Positions 35,793 through 46,956 of a stretch of 64,000 nucleotides of DNA are shown in pieces. The notes under the pieces are model-generated. The model saw only the letters and a list, made by a program, of their open reading frames with translations, was not told the DNA's origin and made no database searches. The stretch is from Leptobrachium leishanense (Eukaryota; Chordata; Amphibia; Anura; Megophryidae): assembly GCA_009667805.1 (NCBI GenBank), contig CM019069.1, positions 90,679,204 to 90,743,203 of the forward strand, in the 5' to 3' direction. Each line of letters starts with the position of its first letter. The stretch's first letter is position 1. The translations under genes were made by a program, and so were the position numbers.

Positions 35793-36516
35793 TGTGGAAA
35801 TTTTATTATGTGGACATTATACTCTAGGATGTGTGTGTTTTTATAAGTTGTCATCTGTCTCCCTGTGTTGGATTTGAATGTGGTTTTAAATCCAAACCAG
35901 CGGCAAAACCGTCAGTATGAAAACCTTCTTTTGGGTTTAGAGGCATACCTGCTTTTAAGACATTTAAGCCTTGTCTGGGCACTTGTACCGTGCACAGACA
36001 ATAACTGAAGGTCTCCGCAGATATGTCGATAATCCATAGGAACGAGTAGATTGAGCAGTATCTGAATGGGGTCCATATTGACAGTGATGGGGATGGTCGG
36101 ACAAACATGGCTGACGGGGACCATGGAGATGACTCAGGGATGAGTCATCTCCAGGAGGCCGGTCGGTCATTCTAGTCCACTCCCCTGTCCTTTTGATATG
36201 TAAATGTAATTACTGGACAAACTGGTTTTCTGTTCTTCAACCAGTTGCCCACTGGGCGTGTGCGATTGTCTAATAAACTAAGCTGACCAGGAGCCACGAG
36301 GACACTTGGCACTTGGCCAGAGGAACTCCAGCTAGAAACAACGTGTGTGTGTGTGTGGTTTTTTTCTGGGTGAGGATGCAGAAGTCCACAGCAGAGTCTC
36401 TGGGTCTCCTTACTGCGGGCGTTCAGATAAGTATTGCAGGGATAGCAGAGAGCTGCTTGTAAGTATAGCGGATCAAACTACATTAGGGAATTGATAGTAG
36501 ATTAATTTCTACGACA
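35793..36516 (+). repeat. 5' LTR of the endogenous retrovirus
   Basis: It begins TGTGGAAATTTTATTATG and ends TTTCTACGACA. A polyadenylation signal AATAAA is at 36272-36277, followed by a GT-rich run at 36343-36357. Confidence 0.92.
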
Positions 36517-36519
36517 ATA

Positions 36520-36537
36520 TGGCGAGTCAGCTAAACA
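36520..36537 (+). promoter_or_regulatory. Putative primer-binding site
   Basis: Starts TGGCGAGTC, three bases after the LTR end, where retroviruses place the tRNA-complementary site. The tRNA cannot be assigned with confidence; arginine tRNA is a guess. Confidence 0.4.
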
Positions 36538-37009
36538 AGGAACCAACAGATTTTTCCTCTGCACAGAAGAAAAAAGGAGAGAGAGTAAGTAAATTGTAAT
36601 TTAGTCTCCTGCGTCGAGGAAATTTCTGCTTGATAAAAGAACGATTTTGCTCGTTTTGTGTAAGAACGAGGTAAGTAATTTTCTGTTTTGTAGTTTTTGG
36701 TGGATCTGAGCTGATTGTACAGAGACTGTATGGTGAGATTGTGACGTGTGTGCTGACCAGTACAGGGTATCATTTTTGTTGTAACTTCTGTTTGTGTAAC
36801 TTTTATGTTTGTAAGAGGTGATTTTGGTTTGTAGAGGCAGAATTTTGTTTTAATGTTTGTACAGGAGAAACGGTATTTAGAGGATTTTTATACGGTTAGC
36901 CTGTAAATCAGAGGAGGTTTTTACTCTGGTTTCGGGGGTGGGGCACAGGGAATAGAGAAACTGTTTTGTTTAATTTGGTTTCTCTATTGCTGGATTTTGG
37001 AGACACCAT

Positions 37010-37135
37010 CTTGGTCTTCCTTTGTGTGAAAAACATGTGGTTTGGCAGCCATCTTACCTTTGTGTGAAAAAAATGTGTCTTGGCAGCCATCTTACCTTTG
37101 TGTGAAAAAAATGTGCTTTGGCAGCCATCTTGGTT
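37010..37135 (+). repeat. Tandem repeats in retroviral leader
   Basis: Three copies of a unit of about 42 bp containing GGCAGCCATCTTACCTTTGT and GTGAAAAAAATGTG. Confidence 0.8.
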
Positions 37136-37570
37136 AGTTTAGTACTGCAGGTTTTTTTTAACAAGGAATTCAGTTTTAGATGGAGCTGTTTCACTTTTAG
37201 TTTTGGTGTCTATGGAAAGCGATTCGTTTGTTTTTGCCTCAAATGTTAGTTTTTGTCCTGAAGTTATTTTTGTCTCTTTTGTAACTTTTCTATGTACAGC
37301 TTGATTTTGTTTTGAGTGTTCGGTTATGTTATAGCCCAGTGACCAGCCTGATAGGGAATCATTGTGTGATGGTTAATGATTCTGCTTAACGTTTGTATAT
37401 CTGTGGCTGTTACACTGAATTGTAGAATTGTTTGGTATAGTTAATACGGGTACTACAGTGTAGGAGGGTGGTGCTTTGTAGTTCTGTGCCAAAAGTATTG
37501 GGACAACTCATAGAGATTGATAGCAGTGTCTTTTTCGTAGTAAGCATTGTAGTGTTTGTATTCCTGTACA

Positions 37571-38608
37571 ATGGAAAGCATTTTTAAGGAAGTAGCTAAG
37601 GTAGAACACACGGCGGCCATTGTTCAAGCTATGCAGGGATCTTTTGATCCTTGGCGGGAGGCCAAGAATTGTGTAGCAAACCTGATAGGTAACGGAAAGT
37701 TCTGCAAACGGAAAGGAAAGTATGCTCTGATTTTTGCTGCTGGTTGGATAGCTGATAAATTTCAGGAGTCTTGTAAGCTGAAGCTGAGCTTGGAAGGAGA
37801 GATGGAACATTTAAAAGTGGAAATTGATAAATTGAGAGCTCTTGTCCAGCAGGCAGCTGAACCTAGCACTGAGTATGAATGTACTGTGAGGTCTAATACT
37901 GAGCTGTGCAAGGAGAATGAATGTTTGTCTGAAAGCTCGACGCCTGCACAGGAGGATGTAAGGGAATTGTCTGGTCCCTGCAGGAGGACAGAAGCTGAAC
38001 ATTGTGCTGTAAGTATGGAGAAGTTGGAAGACTTTGGGTCAGATACTGAAACCGACTCAGGGATGGAGATGGACAATTTGTCTGACCCTGGAGTTGGAAA
38101 GGTTAATGCAATGGCGGAGGATATTTCAGGTGAGTCTGTGGTAAAAGGACTCCATTCAGATGGTAGTGTGGGATCTAGTCATGCTGGGATGGTTAGTGTT
38201 GTGCAGCAAGGCCGATCACCATGTGCCCAGAGAAGGTTTTGTGCAGGGAGACAAGCTATTCGTTGTTTTGCATGCAGGGGATTTTCACATATTGCCAGGT
38301 ACTGTGTGGTAACTAATGGCAACAGACACAGAGATTCTAAGTATCCCATAACCACACCTAGAAGTAAAGCGGTTTATTCAGCAAGGTGGGGTAATGGTCC
38401 CAGACATGGATCTTTGCAAAGGCATAGAAGCCAGGGACAGCCAAGGTTATGGATCCAGGAAAAAGATTTAAAATCCCAATATGAACGGCTGAAATGTGAA
38501 AATGTGAAGCTTAGAGAGGAAAGAGATCGTTTCTGGGAATCCAGCAGAGTTCCTAATTTTGGGTTCCAGAGAAGGGGAAATGAAGAAATGTTATTGAGGT
38601 CTTTCTAA
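37571..38608 (+). CDS. Zinc-knuckle protein upstream of gag (ORF-X)
   Basis: An uninterrupted frame of 345 residues from the ATG at 37571 (an upstream in-frame ATG at 37556 adds five). A single CCHC knuckle, CFACRGFSHIARYC, lies at residues 232-245 (38264-38305), suggesting nucleic-acid binding. A heptad-like stretch lies near residues 70-95 and a second, highly charged one near the C-terminus. The middle is acidic and serine-rich. It sits after the 5' leader and before the gag remnant, so it is neither normal Gag nor Pol. Extra frames before gag are known from epsilonretrovirus-like amphibian elements; homology to those is inference. That it stays open while gag and pol are in shreds is odd. 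A captured host gene or a divergent Gag are alternatives. Confidence 0.65.
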   Translation: MESIFKEVAKVEHTAAIVQAMQGSFDPWREAKNCVANLIGNGKFCKRKGKYALIFAAGWIADKFQESCKLKLSLEGEMEHLKVEIDKLRALVQQAAEPSTEYECTVRSNTELCKENECLSESSTPAQEDVRELSGPCRRTEAEHCAVSMEKLEDFGSDTETDSGMEMDNLSDPGVGKVNAMAEDISGESVVKGLHSDGSVGSSHAGMVSVVQQGRSPCAQRRFCAGRQAIRCFACRGFSHIARYCVVTNGNRHRDSKYPITTPRSKAVYSARWGNGPRHGSLQRHRSQGQPRLWIQEKDLKSQYERLKCENVKLREERDRFWESSRVPNFGFQRRGNEEMLLRSF

Positions 38609-39655
38609 ACTATTTTACTGTTTGTATTTAGCAGGAAAAAAAAATGGAACTTTTAAACTTAATTCAAATTGACTTTTTCCTTTCGCTGGAAACCTGTTTG
38701 GGGACCTTATTGTAATGTTAAATCCTGTTTCTATGGTAATATAAAGGTGGCTGGGGACTGGAATGTTTCAGGCATTGATGTGTTAATTCAGTCCTATACA
38801 ATTGTGTGTTCCAAGGGTTTTTTTTGTTTTGTTCTTGGAGTTTTGGTTTTAAGTTTAAAGTTACTTTTTACTGAATCTCAATGTATATAGCAAGACGTCC
38901 TGTAACTGAAGTTTTGGTAGAGAATGTACTTCAGTTGTGTTTTTTTTATGTTATTGTTTTGAGTTTTAGAACCTTGCTGCGTTTTGCATAGTATCGCATT
39001 ACGGTTGGTTTTGCGGTAGAAAAAGAAAGGATTTGGTTTTAAAACTTTCTTTTTATATTTACTACGTCAAAGTGGATTGTGCAAGCGAGAATAACATGTT
39101 TTTATTGGTTTAGAGTTGCTTTGCGCAGCGAGAAGGTCATTTCAGTTTTAAGTTCAGACTGTTAGGTGTTTTGAGAAGTTTTTTCATTTGGTGACAATGA
39201 TTCATGTGTTGTAATGAGACATCGTACAACTAGGAAATAGACAGCAGAAGGCTATCCCCATTTAACAAATGTATACTGAGAGAAGCCACATTGTTCTGTA
39301 GAGAAAGAGGATAGTCATTGTGCTGTGCGGTTTAGTCTGGCTACGCAGTGTACGGCGTACAGCGTATACGCTTGTGTATGCATACACTGTGAGGGGTAGA
39401 GACATAATTCAGGGGGGGTAATCTGTGGTTGTTGACTAATCGTTTGGGGCATAGTTCTGTACCAAACCTGTTGGGACAACAAGCCATAGAGTTACACGTT
39501 GCCTCGGTTAGGGTCTCTGGTTGGGAGACTATAGTGGTATAGTGGCTATAGTCTGCCAATCCACCGTAAAAGACGACACCAGATGGTGCTCTCCTAAATT
39601 GGTGCAAGGGTTTCCCTGGATGCAGGGGTAAGACAATAAGCCGATTCGAATCGCC

Positions 39656-39860
39656 ATGGGCAATGTGCCGTCCATGCAAGGGAAAGAAAGCGAGGCTTCC
39701 CACAGTCAGACGGCTGCGCAGCACACGAAATCTAGGTTTGGGGCGAACGCCATGAAACCCCTTTAAAGAATGGCATAGATGGTCCAAGGGTACCGCTTGG
39801 GGTATCCCTCTGGAGGGGACATTTGATGCCTGGAGATGGGAGAAATTCATAACTGAGTTT
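39656..39860 (+). pseudogene. Retroviral gag 5' remnant
   Basis: The ATG at 39656 opens a frame beginning M-G-N, with glycine at position 2 as in myristoylated retroviral matrix proteins. It stops after 36 codons (TAA 39764-39766). Downstream, in another frame, WEKFITEFKPRLW looks like matrix sequence. It is disrupted and non-functional. Confidence 0.55.
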
Positions 39861-40300
39861 AAACCCAGACTCTGGACGGCAAAGACCTTAGATGTAGCTC
39901 AGATGTAGCTTCAGAAGTCTTTTAAGGTAAACTGACAGGGTATACAGAAGGCGGTTTCAGTCCGAAAGAACCGCATTATGTACACCTGGCCAGAGGGGAT
40001 AGCCGCGATAACTCTGCTAAGGCAGGCTGGATCCACTAACACTGGATCTGTTGTAGTTTCCTCTGATGTTTCTGTTATCACCAATGTAACTAACTTTGCT
40101 CTCTCCAGTTTTTTTTTGTGTTTTTACATTCCAGGGTCAACACCTAACATGGACACGTCTTCATCAGGGGTCGGTGACTAGTCCATCGGAATACAGTTGC
40201 AAGCTGAAGATCGTGTTAGATTAGTGGGCCCCAATCGATCCAGGGGTGGTATGTGGATGACTTGGTACTTTGATGTCCCACACGGGAGGTTTGTTATCGG

Positions 40301-40423
40301 CATACTGTATCATTTCTTAACCATCTGGTGCCCACAGGTAATAAGGCTAACAAGGAGAAAGTACAGCTTTGCAAGGAAAAAGTTATCTTTTTAGGACATT
40401 GTATCTCTCAGGGTACCCAACAT
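40301..40423 (+). pseudogene. Retroviral reverse transcriptase fragment
   Basis: About 40 codons including KEKVQLCKEKVIFLGHCIS, a pattern typical of the region after the RT active site (xxFLGHxI). No YxDD-type catalytic motif survives. It is joined by deletion to integrase sequence. Confidence 0.65.
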
Positions 40424-40745
40424 TAATCACCAAGAGAGTAAAGACATTAAGTGGCTCTAACACCCACTAAACTGACTCTAAGATGATGCACCATTTTTGA
40501 ACCCAGCGTCTCTTCTTCCTGTTATGAAGGAGGAAGAGAAGGGGGGAGATAATGGTGTGAAAAACGTAAATTTTCCAACTTTTACTAACTATTCTAACCT
40601 CTCAACCTCTAATCAATTTTTCAACCTAGTAGGGAAACACTTTGAGGACCATCATGATTGCTTTTCCTTGATGAGCTCCAAAAAAGTACACCAGGTCCGG
40701 GAGTCTCTCCCAGACACAAACTCAATAAGCAGTGTTCATTCTAGT

Positions 40746-40919
40746 CAACCAGGTGATTGGATCATGCTAAAAAAACATCCGAGGACGGGACTAGAGGCGA
40801 GATATCGTGGGCCATTCCACGTGCTGCAGACGACGCCAACCTCCCTGAAGTTCGAGGGACAAGACAACTGGATCCACGCCGGTCACTGCAAGAAGTCTCT
40901 CAACTACGTCAAAGAGTGA
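40746..40919 (+). pseudogene. Retroviral integrase C-terminal domain
   Basis: QPGDWIMLKKHPRTGLEARY and the WIHAGHCKK ending match the C-terminal domain of gamma/epsilon-type retroviral integrases. The enclosing frame runs 40497-40919, but its first 80 or so residues are only weakly similar. The catalytic core is deleted. Confidence 0.8.
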
Positions 40920-41704
40920 AGAGTATCATTTTCTTTATTTGTTTAATTTATTTTAGCGAGGGAAATGCACCTAAGACTAGCAAGGGCACAAGGAGACATT
41001 TGTAATAGTAACCCTGGCTCCTGCCATTCGCTTGTTTAAATTCTTGTGCGGTATTGTAGTGAGGGAGATCACCAAGGAACAACGACAGTAGAGCGTCCAA
41101 AGGGGGGGTTTACAAGGGTCAGGTGCACACTGATGGGAGCAGGGCAGAAGCGGAGCTATAGCTAGTGAGGGTTGGTAAAGCTTTTGGAAGCTTTGGGGAT
41201 TTCTTGTTTTCCATTGGATCCTGGCTAAAGGTAATGGGAGTATAAATACTTATGGTGTTTCTGTCTCTATTCCTTCTATATGCCGGAGTGAGATGTTCCT
41301 GATGTCTAATCGACCGAGTTACTGAAACCCGAACAGATGAGACGCCCAGAAGACCAACCCATGGACCGAACAGACCGACCGAGTTACCGGAGCCTGAACA
41401 GATGAGACGCTCAGAAGATCAACCCATGGACCGGATACAGAGGATTTCAGACCGACCAACGATCGGCGCAACCCACCACCTCATGTCCTCCCTCTGAGTC
41501 ACCTCCCCTAAAGCAGATTCTACGTGTCAAGTTCTACGTGTCAAGATTTGTTTTAACACTTGCTTTAAGATTCGGCGTGTCAAGATGGACTGTCTGTTGT
41601 TTTCTATCATCTGTTTGGCTTTTTGCATTCAGAACTTTACAAGAGTAACTGTTTCTTTCCAAGGAAGAACGAGATTCATCGAGGGACACTGGGGAGCAAA
41701 TGAC

Positions 41705-41720
41705 TAAGAGGAGGGACTGT
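41705..41720 (+). promoter_or_regulatory. Polypurine tract
   Basis: AAGAGGAGGGACTGT immediately precedes the 3' LTR, where plus-strand priming would begin. Confidence 0.7.
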
Positions 41721-42470
41721 TGTGGAAATTTTATTATGTGGACATTATACTCTAGGATGTGTGTTCTTTTATAAGTTGTCATCTGTCTCCCTGTGTTGGA
41801 TTTGAATGTGGTTTTAAATACAAACCAGCGGCAAAACCGTCAGTATGAAAACCTTCTTTTGGGTTTAGAGGCATACCTGCTTTTAAGACTTTTAAGCCTT
41901 GTCTGGGCACTCGTACCGTGCACAGACAATAACTGAAGGTCTCTGCAGATATGTCAATAATCCATAGGAACGAGTAGATTGATCTTCACTCAGATGCTGA
42001 TCACTCTGAGCAGTATCTGAATGGGGTCCATATTGACAGTGATGGGGGATGGTCAGAAAAACATGGCTGACGGGGACCATGGAGATGACTCAGGGATGAG
42101 TCATCTCCAGGAGGCCGGTCGGTCATTCTAGTCCACTCCCCTGTCCTTTTGATATGTAAATGTAATTACTGGACAAACTGGTTTTCTGTTGGACAACCAG
42201 TTTCCCACTGGGTGTGTGCGATTGTCTAATAAACTAAGCTGACCAGGAGCCACGCGGACACTTGGCACTTGGCCAGAGGAACTCCAGCTAGAAACAACGT
42301 GTGTGTGTGTGTTTTTTTTCTGGGTGAGGATGCAGAAGACCACAGCAGAGTCTCTGGGTCTCCTTACTGCAGGTGTTCAGATAAGTATTGCAGGGATAGC
42401 AGAGAGCTGCTTGTAAGTACAGCGGATCAAACTACATTAGGGAATTGATAGTAGATTAATTTCTATGACA
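41721..42470 (+). repeat. 3' LTR of the endogenous retrovirus
   Basis: Collinear with the 5' LTR. It differs by scattered substitutions and an extra segment of about 22 bp near 41985 (CACTCAGATGCTGATCACTC), so the insertion is not recent. Confidence 0.92.
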
Positions 42471-42494
42471 GTGGGGAGTCTGACAATTTCCCTG

Positions 42495-42555
42495 TCAATT
42501 GGCCTGTGGTGCTGAATCTAATTGATTCAGTACCACAGGTCAATTGACAGCTATT
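42495..42555. repeat. Short hairpin
   Basis: CTGTCAATTGGCCTGTGGTGC pairs imperfectly with the complement further right (TACCACAGGTCAATTGACAG). Probably a decayed MITE centre. Confidence 0.6.
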
Positions 42556-43914
42556 TGCCAACCATCGTCAACTGGAAGCTCATGTGGTGCCAGAGCGATC
42601 TCCCCCTATTCTCATCACCCAAATTAAAAAATATACACAAAAACATACAAAAACTACACTTACGAGGATCCATAAAACTTAGTATATCAATCTTGAGAAA
42701 AAAGGCTGGAAACGTTTTTGTGGACGAGGAATTGAGGCACGCATGCACAGTCGAGATAGCTGTATTGGATTCAAACTGTGCAAGAGTGTACTGGGACGCA
42801 TGCACGGAAGAGAATGTGAGACTGTGGTTAGCAGAGGATTGTGGTTGGCGGGAGATAATAATAAAAGTCTCTGGATTGGAAGCAGAGCAGCAGTTTTAAA
42901 ATTAGTAATTAGAATTGTTTGTTGGTAAGCTTTAAAAGTATCTGTCTTCATATGGTTTTATGCACTTGAGGAAGTGCAACATAAGACTTATGAAACGCGT
43001 CAAGCAGAGATACCAGTATGCTGAGGGACCTTTGTACCGGACTTCTCCATCAGGCATTTTTCTATCTGTTGGTGAACTGCTGACTGAACTTTGGAGGTCT
43101 GAGCCACTGTGGAAAATGCATGTGCACACATTTTAATATGTGCTTTTATTTTGTGAGTTTGTTTTTGGGTTTTAAATATATTTCTATGTGATAATAAAAT
43201 AGTGCACTATATTGCTCTATATCCTGCTCTTACTTCTGACAGATGGAGTAATAACAGAGATTGTATATAACAGAGATTGGGTAAAGTGACTATATCCGGG
43301 GGGCAACACTGTGGTTATTTTTCATTTATTTATTTTATACACATTTCTGCGCCATTGCACTATATTTGTTATGTTGTTTTTGTGGTTGTAGAAACAAGGT
43401 GCCCCTGGACCTTTGTCTGCGGGGGTAGAGAGCTATAGACACTTTTTCTGTATTTGGTACTTTTTTATGTGGCTTAGTACATTAATCATGTAGTTGCAGC
43501 CTCAGGGTAATGTACAGTCCAGTTACATGTGAAACTATTGTACCTGGATTTGAGTCTATTAAAATTGATTATTTTACTTAATCTTTCAGAGAGATTTAAT
43601 TTTAACGGCTGCAATAATTAATGTTACATTTAAAAAGGACATTTAACATAATGCAGAGATTTTTAGTAGGTCAGTTGTAAATTGCAGGAGTGTTTTTACT
43701 ACTGTGGAAGTAAAAAAAAAATGAAATGTAGAATTTCCACATGATAGATTGACATTAAATGTTCGATTTACATTAAACTGTTTAATATCTTTTAGATCTA
43801 TAGTATCCATACAAATATTCTTATTAATGCCTTACTAATTTCAAGCTGAGAAGTCCTTGAGAGACCTTGTAGCTCTATTAAACATCTAGTTAACATTTTT
43901 TCAATCATATTACA
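42556..43914. other. Repeat-like, unassigned
   Basis: GAGGAAGTGCAACATAAGAC followed by GAAACGCGTC near 42966-43002 resembles a dispersed vertebrate repeat motif; the rest is unassigned. No gene seen. Confidence 0.45.
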
Positions 43915-44239
43915 ATCCAAACACTAACAGGTTAAAAAACCCATTAGCGATTGTAATCTTGTGCTTTTCTGCGTGAGGTTACTGTACTTTGCTCTCCCTA
44001 TACTTAACATGGGGAGCGCAAAGTGTTAATTAGCGTTAGTATTACAATATACTAATGCTAATTACCGTCCGGCTGCGGTTAACCCGACAGTTAACCACAG
44101 CCTGGACCTGGTGCTAACGGTGCATCAGAATTCATCAGCACCAACAGAAACCCCCCCTCCAAATTAATCAAATACTCACCTTCCATCCCACTGAGAAGGC
44201 GGCGGCTCCAACCGCCTCCTCTGTTCGCCGGGTGCAGGG

Positions 44240-44656
44240 TGTAAGGATCCCTGGCTGTAGCCATCCTGCAACTCCCCCTGGTGGTTCTTTCCAGCTTGTT
44301 CCTGCCCTGAAACCAGCAACCAGCATCCAGCATTGTATGTGTTAATGCACCAAACACACGTGACTGACATAATAAAGGGCTCTGCCCCTCTCTGACCCAT
44401 TGCTGGTTCATACAGCTCAGGCTCACCAAGAGTGAAGACCTCTGCTATCCCTGCTACTCTGATTCCTGATCCTGACCCCCCATCTCTGGTTCCTGCTCTG
44501 CAATCATCATCCACATCATCTTCAGCTATCTACCTGGTCAGTCTGCGTGTCAATCCACTACCCTGATACTCTGCTTATCTGTGCAGACCACTGCACGCAG
44601 GGCTCATACTCCCCTCTCCCCCGGTGCCACCCTGGTACCATCCGGAGTCCCTGACA
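44240..44656 (+). repeat. 5' LTR of gag-only retrotransposon
   Basis: 417 bp. It carries AATAAA at 44371-44376. By eye it is identical to the 3' LTR. Confidence 0.95.
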
Positions 44657-44658
44657 GA

Positions 44659-46065
44659 ATGAACCAGCCTAATACTAATGAGCCCGCAGTGCTGCACTTA
44701 CTGGTGGAGTTGCTTAAGACCGCATTCCAGGAGCTATTCAAAACCCTAGCTGATTCCCTGGTGCAAATTCTGCAAAAGATTCTGGGCACCTCGACTAAGG
44801 TGTGCGCTCCTCCTAACAAACATCATGATTCCCTGTCCCCTGAAGAACGTGCCAGGAGACTGGCGGACAATCTCTGCCTGTATTGCGGGAAAGGATCGCA
44901 TTGGATATCTGATTGCCCAGAAAAACCCCCCAGATCTACGGTTGTCAAGCCAGCACCTGTGTCTAAATCTGCTGTTCGCTCCAAGCATGCTCCTGTGTGT
45001 AGAACTCTACAGCGACCTCAGGCTCCCACTCCTGCTACAGGTACTGTGTCTAAGAGACTTGCTGTCCCTAAGCCGGTACCCCTACCCAAACCGGCCCCCA
45101 GGAGAACTCTGGAACCCAAACTCCCTGTACCCAGACCTGTCCCCAGAAAGTCTATGCCCGTTGTGCCCAGAAGAAGGGTGTCTCCGGAGTTTACCTCTGA
45201 AGACAATTTGGAAAACCCTATGGAGACCATCATGCCCGTGGAATCAAAGTCTGTAATTCCTGTGGACTTTGAAAGTACGGCGATGGAACCAGAACCTCCA
45301 ATCCCTATGGAGATTAACTACATCCAGGCTCCGGGTGTAACAACCACTCCCACCACTCTCAGCCAGCGAGACCTGGCGATCGGTGAAGTGGACGGTGCTA
45401 GCTATCACTCTCTGGATGACTTCTTGCCATTTGGCCGCCTCCCCTCAGAGTATTGGGATCCAGACCAGGTACCAAGGGGTACCACCTGGGATACTTATTC
45501 TACCAAAGAGGAAGAAGAGGAGACACCTACCACGATGCCATCTTCTTATGTGGGCACCAGATTCAACGGTGACTCTGCCCCCTATTTCTCGCCCTCTGTC
45601 GCCAACGCCAGACGGGCAAGGGGCATTCCTGCTGCTCCAGAGTCCTTACCTGAGGATACGGTGCAGGGCACCTACGAAGTACCTACCTTGGTGCCATCCG
45701 GGTATGTGGGCACCCTCACCTCTGATACATCTGCTGGCAGTAAGAACTCTAGATCCAGAGCACGAAGACAACAAAGGAAGAACCGTCCCCAGACTGGTGT
45801 TACAGACCTCCCCGTTGATATGACCCGGGACCTCCCACAGGCTACAGCTGTCCTGATGCCATCTCTCTATGTTGGCACGGAGTTCCCTGGTGACCCTGCT
45901 TCCTACCAGTGTCCCTCTGTTCCTAGGAGCCCACAAGGCCAGGACACTTGTATCCATCCGGAAGCCCCACCTGAAGACCCGGGCGGCTACACTGTGCAGG
46001 GAACTTTTGTTTTTCCTGTCCGGGACCCTATATCAGGAACATGGACGGTGCAGCCTATCCACTGA
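44659..46065 (+). CDS. Gag-like protein, CCHC knuckle
   Basis: The frame is 468 residues from the ATG at 44659, two bases after the 5' LTR. An upstream in-frame ATG at 44581 lies inside the LTR and is less likely. Near the N-terminus is a hydrophobic, leucine-rich stretch (LLVELLKTAFQELFKTLADS). One CCHC knuckle, CLYCGKGSHWISDC, follows at about residues 72-85, with a long proline-rich, basic linker after it. The C-terminal half repeats a motif around MPSSYVGT three times (VPSGYVGT, MPSLYVGT). It lacks the usual capsid length and order, so it is a reduced or unusual Gag. It probably binds element RNA and forms particles. The frame is intact, in line with a recent insertion. Confidence 0.82.
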   Translation: MNQPNTNEPAVLHLLVELLKTAFQELFKTLADSLVQILQKILGTSTKVCAPPNKHHDSLSPEERARRLADNLCLYCGKGSHWISDCPEKPPRSTVVKPAPVSKSAVRSKHAPVCRTLQRPQAPTPATGTVSKRLAVPKPVPLPKPAPRRTLEPKLPVPRPVPRKSMPVVPRRRVSPEFTSEDNLENPMETIMPVESKSVIPVDFESTAMEPEPPIPMEINYIQAPGVTTTPTTLSQRDLAIGEVDGASYHSLDDFLPFGRLPSEYWDPDQVPRGTTWDTYSTKEEEEETPTTMPSSYVGTRFNGDSAPYFSPSVANARRARGIPAAPESLPEDTVQGTYEVPTLVPSGYVGTLTSDTSAGSKNSRSRARRQQRKNRPQTGVTDLPVDMTRDLPQATAVLMPSLYVGTEFPGDPASYQCPSVPRSPQGQDTCIHPEAPPEDPGGYTVQGTFVFPVRDPISGTWTVQPIH

Positions 46066-46189
46066 TGCCGGTATCCTGCCCACTGAGGTCCACAGCAAGT
46101 TCTTGTTCGCTGCCCTGCATCCTGCAGGATCTCCAGAAACTGCTGCCCTGCATCCTGCAGGATCTCCAGCGGTCACCCAGAGGGTGCCC

Positions 46190-46205
46190 GTGAGGGGGAG
46201 GGTAC
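46190..46205 (+). promoter_or_regulatory. Polypurine tract
   Basis: GTGAGGGGGAGGGTAC lies directly before the 3' LTR. Confidence 0.7.
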
Positions 46206-46622
46206 TGTAAGGATCCCTGGCTGTAGCCATCCTGCAACTCCCCCTGGTGGTTCTTTCCAGCTTGTTCCTGCCCTGAAACCAGCAACCAGCATCCAGCATT
46301 GTATGTGTTAATGCACCAAACACACGTGACTGACATAATAAAGGGCTCTGCCCCTCTCTGACCCATTGCTGGTTCATACAGCTCAGGCTCACCAAGAGTG
46401 AAGACCTCTGCTATCCCTGCTACTCTGATTCCTGATCCTGACCCCCCATCTCTGGTTCCTGCTCTGCAATCATCATCCACATCATCTTCAGCTATCTACC
46501 TGGTCAGTCTGCGTGTCAATCCACTACCCTGATACTCTGCTTATCTGTGCAGACCACTGCACGCAGGGCTCATACTCCCCTCTCCCCCGGTGCCACCCTG
46601 GTACCATCCGGAGTCCCTGACA
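46206..46622 (+). repeat. 3' LTR of gag-only retrotransposon
   Basis: 417 bp, same sequence as the 5' LTR on inspection. AATAAA at 46337-46342. Confidence 0.95.
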
Positions 46623-46956
46623 CAGGGAGAGACTGGGGAAAAAAGTCCCCAGTCTCCTTCTGTGGATCACTACGCCGACCTGCCGGATCTCGCTTTGTAT
46701 TGATTTAATTTGAAAGAATCTGTCTTATTTCACTATATGCACTTTCTTGAGGATTGTTTATGCAATAGTTTAGAAAAACCTTTCTTCAGATAATACACTG
46801 ACGATTATAACATAACCTACTTCTGTCACAATACCAGATACTAGTGCTAACCGATCATCTGTAAACTTCACTGCTTAGCGCTATCGCACACATCCTGGGG
46901 CTTAGCGCTGCATTACAATGCAGGCAGCTTTTTTAGGGCCGGCATCATAATAGTAC

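Larger units (their letters stand above)
35793..42470 (+). mobile_element. Endogenous retrovirus, internally deleted
   Basis: Two directly repeated LTRs bracket 5.2 kb. In order inside: a TGG that could start the primer-binding site, a 1-kb leader, an intact zinc-knuckle frame, a gag 5' remnant, an RT remnant, the integrase C-terminus and a purine tract before the 3' LTR. Most of gag and pol and all of env are gone. The integrase tail is of gamma/epsilon-retrovirus type. The flanks (GTGT before, GTGG after) do not give a clean target duplication. The copy cannot encode replication functions. Confidence 0.88.
44240..46622 (+). mobile_element. Complete gag-only LTR retrotransposon
   Basis: Two 417-bp LTRs and a perfect 5-bp target duplication CAGGG (44235-44239, 46623-46627). 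Between the LTRs there is one long frame, a Gag-like protein, and no protease, RT or integrase sequence. The LTRs start TGTAAGGATCC and end AGTCCCTGACA. It is 2383 bp. It would need pol in trans from a related Ty3/gypsy-like element; that assignment is inference from the knuckle-type Gag and LTR form. Confidence 0.93.

Noticed and set aside
39341..39850. Minus-strand frame of 169 codons
   Set aside because: It is antisense to the gag remnant, which has better family evidence on the plus strand.
40920..41720. Looked for retroviral env between integrase and 3' LTR
   Set aside because: No signal peptide, furin-like site, fusion peptide or membrane anchor could be recognised in any frame.
44176..44514. 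Minus-strand frame of 112 codons, present again at 46055-46480
   Set aside because: It is the antisense of the LTR; duplication simply reflects the two LTR copies.
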